From: Chrysoporthe austroafricana | Lineage: Eukaryota; Ascomycota; Sordariomycetes; Diaporthales; Cryphonectriaceae | Length of the DNA stretch: 64,000 nt | Direction: 5' to 3' | Assembly (NCBI GenBank): GCA_001051155.2 | Contig: JYIP02000004.1 | Coordinates: 3,590,383-3,654,382, forward strand | Part shown: positions 50,964 to 60,855 of the stretch, in pieces | Numbering within the stretch: the stretch's first letter is position 1 | How the letters are laid out: each line of letters starts with the position of its first letter | Position numbers and translations under genes: made by a program | The notes under the pieces: generated by a model | What the model saw: only the letters and a program-made list of their open reading frames with translations | Database searches by the model: none | What the model was told of the DNA's origin: nothing

Positions 50964-51418
50964 TATTATAACTTATTCAATATGCAAATTACGAATAAAG
51001 CAGCTTAATAGCAAGGCAATGAAAACTAGTATAATTCAAATATAAAAATAGCAGGAAAAGATTACGTAATTAAGGTTAAAGTTATAAAAGAAGGATAATT
51101 ATTCTAGTTATTTAGCAACTTTAGCGATTACGATAGGAATAGTTGTTTTAATTGCTTAGCAATTCTAGTAATTAAACTAAAAAGCTGGATATATAAAGGT
51201 ATATTTATTGCCCTTTAAATAGTTATAAAATAAAGCTTTTCAGTTATTAATCTAAATATTAATTGGATTTCGCTATTAATAATCGTTCAAGATTTATAAA
51301 TATTACGATATTCAATAAACGTATTTTAATATTTAAAGCTTATATTTAATATTGCTCTTGCTAATATAAACCTCTTAACCTTATAATATATTTTAGGGTT
51401 ACTATAGCGTTTATAATA
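50964..51418 (+). repeat. 3' LTR of outer B2 (455 bp)
   Basis: Starts TATTATAACTT and ends TTTATAATA. It carries the subtype markers of 36551-37005. It is followed by GCTAT (51419-51423), which does not match ATTTA before the 5' LTR. Confidence 0.92.
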
Positions 51419-54400
51419 GCTATGCTTGCTATTAACAATATTCCGTTCTATATATAATTATTTGTTAATTGGAAAATAATATTTGAGAATTCTATTTCTT
51501 TAAATATATTTAGCTAAATAAAAAGAGATTTATTTGGGATATAATAAAACAAAGCATTTTTAGCTTTTAAAGCTATTTTGAAATTATAAAAATTATTAAT
51601 TTCGTTTAATATTAAATCGAAAATGGCTTGCATAATATAGTTTCGCTATTTTATATTTGAAAGTAAACGGTTCGATTAGCAAGTTTCGCTTAGCATTTTA
51701 GTTTTCTTTTTCTGAAATAAATTGATTTTATAATTGTATTTAGGAATTAGATAGCATAAATATCCTATAAATCCAATAAACCTTTCTAGTTATTAGAGTA
51801 TTTTGGGAAATTTCAGGTTGCGAATGGCTTATATCCGGTATTCCGTATTGGAAATTCCGAATTCGTTTACCTTAAATCTTAAAATCTGGATTGAAAGATA
51901 TCTAAGAAACGATTTGAGTTTAGCTAATGAAATATTTTTGCATAAAAATAGCGAGAAGATAGTTTATAAATATTGCAAATAGTCTTATTCTATAATTGAA
52001 TAAATAATAATATCGTTTATAAAAGCGAAAATAAATTTATAATATAATTATAAGAATTGATTTATAAAATGCTAGATATAAGATAATGAATTTCGAAATC
52101 TTATAAATAGAATTTTCATTCTTTTTTAATTATAATAATTAATAACGGTAAATCGGTTTCTATAATCTGGATATATTAGAAATTAATAGAAAAATTGCCG
52201 TATATTTACTATTATAATATATATATTTCTTTTTAGCTATTTAATAATCTTTTATTATAATAATAAAGGGTAAATATCGGGAATTGAAATTTTATTTAAA
52301 ATATATAGATTAATTATTATATATCTTTTCTTTTAGCTATTTATATTCTTCCAAATTATAAAAATTAGTAAATCGAATAGCATTATATTTATAATCCATT
52401 TAGTTCGATTTTATTAGTATAATTTATTCAAAATTTCATTAATTACCTTTTAGTTTTCTTTATTTGAATAATATAGCTTTTATCTTACTTTCTAATTCTA
52501 TTATTTTTCGATTAAATTAACTTTTATTTATTAATCGATTAATATATTAACGGGACTTATATTTTTGAAAATTCTAGCGTATGCCCGTATTAATTCTATA
52601 ATTTTATAAAGAAATTCCGGTAAATGCTTGCAAATATATATACCGAAATTAATTTCCGATTCCTTAATAGCTTTATCTTTTCGAATTCCTAATTTATTAT
52701 TATTTTCGAAATAATTTATTATTTCGGGAATTTCTATATCCGGGAATTAGTATTCTTTTAATTATTTTCTAATAATTTCTGCAATTTGTTAGAAAATATA
52801 CTTAATAAATAATAATTAATCTGAATTTAGCTCTTTTGAAAACTATAACCTATTTTTAATTCATTAAAAGAAGTATTATTGCGTAATATAATAATAATTA
52901 TTGTAATTCGCTAGCGGAATTATATAATTTGTTTGGAATAGTTCGATTATTTTTAGAAATTAGTTTTTCTGAATCTTTAAAAGAATTGCTGCTTAATTTG
53001 TTACTAGGGCTTTTTTAGTTTAATAGCCTATTAAGCAATTTATTTACCTTTTCTATTTCGGCTTGAATAGAAAAGTTATATTTTTGAAATTCGCTTAATA
53101 TTAATAAGAATTAGCTTATAAGATCTGAATAGCATTATTATAGTAATTGCAGCTTTTGTTTGCTAAGATTATATTAGCATTCGGGCAAATATTTCTATTT
53201 TCGCTATAATATTACCAAAATAACCAAATCGTATAAACGATTCTGAATTCAGAATATCTAATTTGTAAAGAATATTATATTTTTATTCTAATAGAATATT
53301 TGCTTTTAATCGGTTTAATACCCAAGCTTTTATTCGGATATGAAATATAAATAGATAGCTATATTTATTGCTCTGGAAATATAAATCGAATTCAGCTTAG
53401 CCTTTTGCTAGCAACTAGCTTATATTTCTAAGCTTGGCTTTTATATTCTAATTTATTTTCGCTTTAAGGAATTATACTAGCAATTCTTTAGCGATAGCAT
53501 AACGATTAGCGCTTATATCGATATAGATCTTTATATCCGGCCTATTCGAATATGCTTTGGCTGCAGCTCTTGCGTATATATAGCTGCTATCTTAATAAAG
53601 CTTAATTATAAGTATAAGAATATTATATCCCAAGATTTCTCCTTTCTATATATCGATTTTGGGAAAATTTTATAGCTAACTGGATAATTATATAGAGTAT
53701 TTAATATGGAATATGCTTTTATTTACCGATAATTTTGCTTTTTCGGCTCGAAAAATCCAGATATTATTTTCGATTATTATATTTTCCTTATTAGCTTATT
53801 TTTCCAACTTATCTTCTTGCCTTTATAAGTTTTCGCTATTTTCGGTTTCTTTATTATATTTATCGTTATTCGCTATAAACAAATCGTTATTTACGGGGAA
53901 ATAGCCTTTTCAAGCCAGCTTATCCTTTTTGTTTGGATTATATTGCAATTTTTTATTATTAATATTGAAATTTGCTAAGGTTAATTAAACAAAACGTCTT
54001 TTAATATCTTTTTATGCGAATCGATAGTAAAAGCGCAATTGGAAATTTCGGTTTTTTGAAATGAAACTTTTGCTATTATCTATAATATTAATTAATATTT
54101 TCTTAGCTATACTAGAAATATTTTATTATTTAGCTATCCGTTCTTATAATTAGTTCTGAATATTTATTAGCTTTCGCTATTATTCTAGTAAAAGCTTTCG
54201 GAATTCGTATTCCGAGATATATTTAATGCTTTTAAATAGATTTAGCTAGTTAAATATCCTTATTAAGCAAGATAAATATTTAGATTTTTAAAGCCTGAAT
54301 TTTCTAGGGTATCTTAAGAATATATTGGCTAAGAAATAAATATTAATATTGGGAAAATTAATAGCCGATTGCGTAATTTTCCGTACTGATTATACGAGTT

Positions 54401-56470
54401 TACGAAATAATCTTATTATACGGTCTGATTCGAAAATATACTATATTTTTTGTTTCGCTTTAAAATATTTTTCGAAATCTTTTGCATTTTCATTTCGACT
54501 AAATCTGTCAAAATATCTAGCTATTAGTTTTTTATCGATCCGATCCCAAATATTTCTAGCTAAGTACGAATTTAAGTATTCGGCCAGTTTAGTAAATCGA
54601 TAAATGTAATAAGTAAATTTCAAAATATTGCAATTATTTCGTATATTTTTTCTGGAATATTATTAAGCGTTTAGCAAGTCCTTTGCAATTTTCTGTAATA
54701 TAAAGAAATCTCTTTTTAATTATTTCTTTTATTAATTCTAATTATATTTATATAAAATAAAATCTTTATACTTTTAAGAAAATAATATAGAATAGAATTA
54801 AGTATATGCTATTCTAGCTAAGCAAACGGGTAAATAGAAGCTGAAATATTTAGCGCATTTTATATTTCTAATTATATATATCTTATATTAATTTATAAAA
54901 GCTTGAAAGTTTTTTTAGATAATAATTTTGCTATTTGTAATAAATACGATTATTAAATTAATATAATTGTTCCAATTTTTGTAAAGTCGGAATTGCTTTA
55001 TAATTATATTTTTAAATTCCCTATTAATACTAACGGGCAATATTATAAATTTAAATAAATTAAGTCGATAAGCTTAAAGATTTTTAGATTATTTATAATT
55101 GAATAATAAGTTTCGAAAATTATTGCTTTTATTATTGCTAAAATCCGATAAATCCAGTAATTTATTTAGCTTATTAATTAGTTCTTTTTGGAAATTAAGA
55201 TTAATTTCAATATCTAATTTAGGACTTGAAAATAGTTTTTAGTTTAATTAATTTCCTGCTTTTAATATAAATATTTGCTAAATATATTCTTTAATATTAA
55301 GAAATACCGGTTTGGTAAAGCGATATCCGTTATTAATATAATATTTCGTAACCGGAACGGAAAAGGGTTCTTTAATAAGTTTCGATTGAAATGCTTATAT
55401 ATTAAAAGCTTATTATAATCGGAATTTTTTTTAAACCCAATATATATTGCCTTTTCCGAAATAAAACCGTTTTAATAAATTGCTTTTATTTCGGGTTATT
55501 ATAAAAACTAGTTTAATAAGCTAGTAATTGGGAAAGAAAGGATCGAGTATTTCTGAAAGATAATAATATAATTATCCGATTTTCTCTTATTTAATCTTTT
55601 TTCTTTATAATTTTCTTTCCCGAAAAGCTATAAATAATCCGATAAACCCAATTAAAATATTAATATACTTTCTATTATAAAATTTATAAAATTAACCGAA
55701 ATAGCTATAATAGAATTTTATTTAAAAATATTCCGATTCTAAATTCCTATTAAGAAAAAAGAAATGCGCTTATTTCTTAAACCTAATTATTTTCTTTTGC
55801 TTTTATTTATTTTTCTTATTATAGCTAAAGAATTCCCGGATTTATCAGTAAATCTGAAATTTGAATTTTCAGTCGAATATCGTAATAAATAAATATATTT
55901 AATTTCGCTATTAATATTAATATATTCAAATATATAATATTTTCGATTTTCGATAAATTATTACTAAGCTAATTTTTTTAACGGATTTTCCGAATTATTA
56001 AATCGAAAAGTATTTTTATTCTCGTTTATTTTTATAAATATTTATTATTATTCTTTTTCCGTTATTGCTTTAATAAGCTTCTGAAATTTTCAATATTTGG
56101 AAAAATCTTTTCAGAATATAATATTCTTTCTTATCTATTAAGACAAATTCTTATCGAAATTCGACTTTTTTCTCTCTTAAATCCATTACTTAAGCAGTAA
56201 AGGCTATTTTTGCTTGATTACTCATGCTTTTGCTTTTTGCAAAAATGTATTGGTTTCTCTAGAATTCTATTTCGCTTTTTCGTATCGATCGGCCAAAAGT
56301 TTCCAATCGACAAAAACGTACGCGATTTCGAGAAAGATCTTAATATCCGATATAACCCAATCCTTCCTTTCAGAATCGTTCAAAGCTTATATAAACTTAT
56401 ATACTTGAACGGAATACTTAATTTCGATATAATCGATAAGCTGCAATAGTAAAACGTTATTGCTAGTAAT
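51419..56470 (-). pseudogene. gag and RT/RNase H relic of A4
   Basis: Colinear with 23387-28430 of A2. RNase H about 51420-51640, RT about 51750-52660, gag and linker about 53000-56460. Plus-strand open frames at 53713-53904, 54349-54603 and 56214-56408 are mirror images. The minus-strand piece 54441-54623 (KLAEYLNSYLARNIW) lies in gag. Read through stops only. Confidence 0.8.
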
Positions 56471-56524
56471 TGCTATAATAAATTAGCAATAAATTATCGA
56501 TAAATGATTATAATATCTCTTATA

Positions 56525-56665
56525 GGAATGCTATTTTTACAGAAGCCGATATCTTATAGGACCGATATTCTTATAAAAGCCGATATTCTATAAAGCCGAT
56601 ATTTTTATAGAAGCCGTTATTTTATAAAACCGATATTCTTATAAGAATTGTTGCTTTATAAAGCC
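56525..56665 (-). repeat. Palindromic leader repeats of A4
   Basis: Same modules as 28490-28645 but with one more GCCGATAT-containing unit (near 56577-56612). It lies between the 5' LTR and gag. Confidence 0.62.
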
Positions 56666-56717
56666 GATAGTCGAAACCCGATTATGCAATAAAGGCGTAC
56701 GAAGCGTAGCTATTAAT

Positions 56718-56925
56718 TGATAGTAAATATACTGAAATATATTATAAAGCTTAATTTCTTTAAAAAAGTAAATTATGCTAAAAGCTTATTAAGGCATTAT
56801 ATAAGCCTTCTAGTAAAAGTATAGCATTTACTTAATAAATTCATTGTGTATTTATTAAGGGATTTATTATAGATTTATTAGGCGAATTTATTACGAATTT
56901 ACCTTGTTTATAGGTTTTGCTATTA
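56718..56925 (-). repeat. 5' LTR of A4 (208 bp)
   Basis: Plus strand TGATAGTAAATATACTG...GCTATTA. Matches the A2 and A3 LTRs. Minus-strand ATTAATAGCTACGCTTCG follows it internally. Confidence 0.9.
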
Positions 56926-58720
56926 ACTATAATATAGCATTATTCTTATATCGTTTTTCTTTAAACGCATTTTTACGGACAATTATTAAGTAATTTTATA
57001 TAAGCATTATTATTCTTAATATGCAAAACTTTTCTGTACTTTTTTCGGGATTCCAAGATAAATTAAATTAATTAGTTTTATTCTTTAATCGGAAACCAAT
57101 TATATTTGATTTTCTCGTTAAAATATATCTAGCAATTATAATAAATATAGCATATTTAGGCAAATTCGTAATAACGAGAGTATAAGTAATTAATCTTTTT
57201 ATCTTTTTAAGATTTATATTTGCTATTCTGGAATAGGATACCCTAGAAAAGTTTTTGCAAAGTAAGTCCGTAAATAAAGTATTTAACTTTCGTATGCTTA
57301 GATTTTTAGCTATTTTGCTTAAGTTATTCCTATTTTGCGTATTAAGTAATTATCTTTTTTATTTCCGTATTAAATTCTTTTTCGGGCGTAAAGGTTAATA
57401 AGTTATTTAGCTATTTGTCTTATAATATTATTTCTTCAAATATAGCATTAAATATAAATATTTCCCTTTTTTGAATACCGAATTCTTCTTTTACTATTGC
57501 ATTTTATTATTAATCGAAATAATAGCTTAAAAGAAACCTTCTTAAGTTTTCTTCCTTAATATTTAAAGAGTTGCTTAAATAATCGGAATTATTGCTATTT
57601 ATAGCCGCATTGTAAATAAACTCTTTTTTTCTTATAGCAAATTGCTTTTATCTTTTAAGTTTACGTAAGAACTATTTTAAACTTTCTTTTGCCGAAAAAT
57701 ACAATAAGCAATAGTCTTAATAGCAAGCTATCTAGCTTATATTGCTATAATTAAGATTCGCTATTTGCTTTAATAAAATATTATTGCTTAGCTAATTGGA
57801 TTCTTATTACTAAACAATATTAATTTATTTTTCCGGGATTAATTTTCAATCTCGTTTTTTCTTTTCCTAATAGCAATTATATACGATATAACCTTTCTTG
57901 CCGCAATTATAATAAGTAATTCTTTTATATTATTCCTATATAAAAGTATTTAGTTTTATTAATCTTGTATATATCGTATTTGAATAAGCTATATTATTCC
58001 GGATTTTCTATTAAAACTTGCGCTTTCCTAAATTAGATTAATATTTCGGAACGCTATTATAATTCTTTTATTATTGCTAGCGCCGTTCGTAAAGTCGGTT
58101 ATCGATACGGACTGCTTTATTAATAAATTCGCTAAATTTTTCGGATTAATCTTTTTTATAAAACTCGTCTTTAACTTTTTCCTTAAATCCCGTATAATAG
58201 GTATCTATAAAGAGTTTATCTTTATAATTAAAATAAGCGATAATTTATTTAAACTTAGCTATATAATTTGCAGCTAAGCCGATTTATCGAAATGCTTCCA
58301 ATTATTATATTGCGGTATATTTCTTATCTGAATTCCCAAAAGTTTTAGTAAAGGCCGATTTAAAATTAGCATAGCGCTGAAAAATGCGCTTAGTATTTTC
58401 AGAATAGAAATTTTCGTTATTATTCAGATAATTGCGAAAAGTTAGCTTTTATTATTGAAAAGCCGTTTTTTCAAAACAGCTTCTTGCGAAATCGATTTTG
58501 TTATAAGTAATCTTGAATTGAATGCTATAATATTTGAAATAAGCTTTAAATTAAATTAAAAAAGCCTGGAAATCTTTTCGAATGCTTTTATAAAGCCTAA
58601 GCTTATTAAGCTTGAAAGCTTTAGCCTATTAAAAAGCATTAAAGCGGAAAACTTCGTTTTTAATTTCCTTAAGCTATTAGTATAAGGCTATATTCTGTTA
58701 TTGAAGCTGCTTATTAATAA
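56926..58720 (-). pseudogene. Gag relic of the first B3 element
   Basis: The minus strand carries the linker His/Cys region (about 57060-57180), zinc knuckle (about 57890-57940, plus-strand reading TTTCTTGCCGCAATTAT) and capsid (about 58070-58500). The plus-strand frame 58074-58277 is its mirror. RIP stops throughout. Confidence 0.78.
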
Positions 58721-58846
58721 GGACAATTAAGGCTTTTTTTTAAAAAGCTTAATTGCTAGAAAAAGATAAGGTTTAAAGCGCTATCGTATTCCCGGTATTA
58801 TTTAAAGAGTATATATTAAACCGTTTTTGAATAAAAATCGTAAAAA

Positions 58847-59305
58847 TATTATAAATGCTGCAGCAATCTTAAGATAAACTATAAAGTTAAAAGGTTTATG
58901 CTAGTAAGAGCAGTATTAAATATAGCTTTGAATACCGGAAACTTATTCAATAAATATTCGCAATATTTATAAGCCAATATAGCTATTACTTGAAAGTATA
59001 ATAGAGTCCAAGTAATATTTAGATTTACGACTGAAAAGCTATAGCAATCTATCTAGTAAATATTCTGTTTTTATATATCCAGCTTTTCATTTATTGGATT
59101 TACTGGGTTTATTAAATCTGGGGCAGATTCCCAGATCCTAGATTTGCTAGATCTGTAACAAATCCCCAGATCCTGCTTTTTTTACGACCCTAACCTTAGG
59201 TTACATAAGCGGTTATAAGAGCTTTATAAAAGAAGTTAGCAGCGGGGCGTCCTGTCAAACCTTCTTTCCCTACCGTACAGTCTGGACCCGTACCGGGTTA
59301 TAATA
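58847..59305 (-). repeat. 5' LTR of the first B3 element (459 bp)
   Basis: Plus strand TATTATAAATGC...CGGGTTATAATA. The part from 58847 to about 59090 matches R-U5 and promoter of the other family B LTRs (TATA block at 59071-59078). 59091-59305 is a different U3, visibly GC-richer, with several CAGATCC/GGATCTG-type repeats and ACCCTAACC. Confidence 0.88.
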
Positions 59306-60000
59306 TATTAATATTATTTGTAAAGTCGATTATCGATACGAATTGCTTTATTAATAAACTTGCTAAATTTTTCAGATCGGTTTTTCTTATAAAGCTTATC
59401 TTTAATGTCTTCTTTAAATCCTATATAATAAGCATTTATAAAAAGTTCGTTTTCGTAATCAAGATAAGCAATAATCTGCTTAAACTTAGCTATATAATCC
59501 GTAATTAAGCTAGTTTATCGGAATATTTCTAATTGCTATATTGCAATATATCTTTTATCCGGGTTTCTAAAAGTTTTAATAAAAGCTAATTTAAAATTAG
59601 CATAGCATTAGAAAATATACTTAGTATTTTCAGAACGAAAGTTTTCGCTATTATTTAGATAATTGCGAAAAGTTAATTCCTATTATTAAAAAGCAATCTT
59701 TTCAAAATGGCTTTTTGCGAAATCAATTTTATTATAAGTAATTCTAAACTAAATACTATAATGCTTGAAATAAGCTTTAAATTGCATTAAAAAAGCTTAA
59801 AAGTTTCTTCGAATATTTTTATAAAGTCCGGGCTTATCGAATTTGAAAGCCTTGGCTTGCTAAAAGGCATTAAAGCAGAGAATTTCATTCTTAATTTCTT
59901 TAAATTATTAATATAAAGCTATATTCTGTTATTAGAGTTATTCGTTAATAAGGATAGTCGGGACTTTTTCTTAAAGAGCTTAGTTGCCGGAAAAAAACGG
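59306..60000 (-). pseudogene. Gag relic of the outer B3 element
   Basis: Minus-strand capsid region homologous to 10180-10752 of B1 and to 58076-58720. For example, the plus-strand TCGATTATCGATACG stretch near 59336 matches 58100. It ends abruptly at 59306. Stops present. Confidence 0.76.
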
Positions 60001-60077
60001 AATCTGGAACGCTATTATATTTCGGATATTACTTAAAAGGTATATATTAAACCGTTCTTAAATAAGAATCGTAAAAA

Positions 60078-60515
60078 TATTATAAATATTATAGTAATCC
60101 TAAAATAAATTATAAGATTAAAGGGTTTATACTAGCAAAAGCGGTATTAAATATAGCTTTGAATACCGAAATACGTTTAATAAAGTATCGCAATATTTAT
60201 AAGCTTATACGGCTATTATTTGGAAGGTTTAATAGGGTTTAAATAATATTTAGATTTATAACTGAAAAGCTATAGTAATTTATCTAATAAATAGCCTGTC
60301 TTTATATATCTAGCTTTTCATTTCTGGATCGGTAGGCTCTTGCGTCAAGCCTTTCGATCTCCCGGGATCGATATCGATCCTATCGATCCGGGCTAACCCT
60401 AACTCTGGGTTACGTAAGCGGTTATAGGGGAACTCCTAAGCAAGGTTGTTAGCAAAGTGCTTTGCTGGTTCCTTTCCCGTACTGCATACCCTGGTCCCCT
60501 TATTGGGTTATAACA
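60078..60515 (-). repeat. 5' LTR of the outer B3 element (438 bp)
   Basis: Shared R-U5 and TATA block (60301-60308). Unique U3 60323-60515 with GATCGATATCGATCCTATCGATCC palindromic clusters, CTAACCCTAACTCTGGG and little RIP. It shares GGTTAC(A/G)TAAGCGGTTATA with the neighbouring B3 LTR, so both are one subtype. Confidence 0.88.
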
Positions 60516-60516
60516 G

Positions 60517-60768
60517 AAAGCTTAAGATAAGAGAGATCTAGCCCTAGCTAAAGCTCTGGAGGAAAACAAGGCTTTAAAAGCACAAATTGAGGCTTTTAGG
60601 CCTAGCAAAAGAAGAAAGGTTAAACCAAGCCCGAATTCGAAATTTGTTGGCATTAGAGCTGTATAGCAGGCTCAAAAAGCAGCTAGGCCAGAAAAGAAAA
60701 GTGAGGATAAAAAGAGCGATATCGATTTAGTTATTGATAAGGAGGACTGCATCGTGGTAGGTGAATAG
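60517..60768 (+). pseudogene. C-terminal tail of a pogo/Fot-type (Tc1-mariner) transposase
   Basis: Frame of 83 codons ending at TAG 60766-60768, with TAA at 60523-60525 and TAG at 60664-60666, both likely former Gln codons. It reads LALAKALEENKALKAQIEAF, then RPSKRRKVKPSPNSKFVGI and a tail ending DKEDCIVVGE. A Leu-rich helix followed by KRRKV and PNxxF is typical of the C-terminus of fungal pogo-like DDE transposases. The catalytic domain must lie beyond the B3 insertion, outside the window. Confidence 0.68.
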
Positions 60769-60822
60769 GGCTGAAAGATAGTTGAATTGAATGTATATAT
60801 CTATTTTGAATGTGGCTGACTA

Positions 60823-60855
60823 GGGTGGCCAAGAAGGGGGGGTGGCCAAGAACTA
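60823..60855 (+). repeat. Probable terminal repeat of the pogo-type element
   Basis: Two direct copies of GGGTGGCCAAGAA (60823-60835 and 60840-60852) precede AAC-TA. Reading outward-in, the end would be TA-GTTCTTGGCCACCC, with TA (60854-60855) as the target dinucleotide expected for Tc1-mariner elements. The partner terminus is outside the window, so the exact end is inferred. Confidence 0.45.

Larger units (their letters stand above)
36551..51418 (+). mobile_element. Outer family B (type B2) element, interrupted by inner B2
   Basis: LTRs of 455 bp at 36551-37005 and 50964-51418 share details that the inner pair lacks, such as GCAGC(C/T)TAATAGCAA and GCAATGAAAACTA. Its interior reads continuously across the inner insertion: AAAGCTATT up to 39828, then AAAAATCAGG from 47125. 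The flanking pentamers disagree (ATTTA left, GCTAT right), and the family A sequences on either side overlap by 1,675 bp. Its two ends therefore probably come from different insertions. Confidence 0.85.
51419..56925 (-). mobile_element. Family A element A4, 5' part only
   Basis: Minus-strand family A sequence from a point equal to 23387 of A2 to the 5' LTR end at 56925. It lacks the integrase, chromodomain, third frame and 3' LTR. The neighbouring pentamer is ACTAT (56926-56930), unlike TTAAT beside A3, so A3 and A4 are not two ends of one insertion. Confidence 0.88.
56926..59305 (-). mobile_element. 5' portion of a minus-strand family B (type B3) element
   Basis: Gag and linker relic (56926-58846) plus 5' LTR (58847-59305). 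The left end corresponds to about 11890 of B1. B0, on the other side of the A3-A4 block, ends at about 12431. About 0.54 kb is therefore missing if the two were one copy. Inserted into the gag of the next B3 element, with TATTA (59306-59310) as presumed target site. Confidence 0.82.
59306..60515 (-). mobile_element. 5' end of a second, outer B3 element
   Basis: Gag relic plus 5' LTR (60078-60515). Its gag is interrupted at 59306 by the first B3 element. The LTR end TATAACA at 60515 abuts a pogo-type transposase frame. GAAAG (60516-60520) is the presumed target site. The other end of the element is outside the window. Confidence 0.82.

Noticed and set aside
60400..60425. Telomeric repeat at CTAACCCTAACTCTGGGTTA (also ACCCTAACC at 59190 and 62673)
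   Set aside because: Fewer than two units, inside LTR U3 or isolated. No array, so not a telomere.
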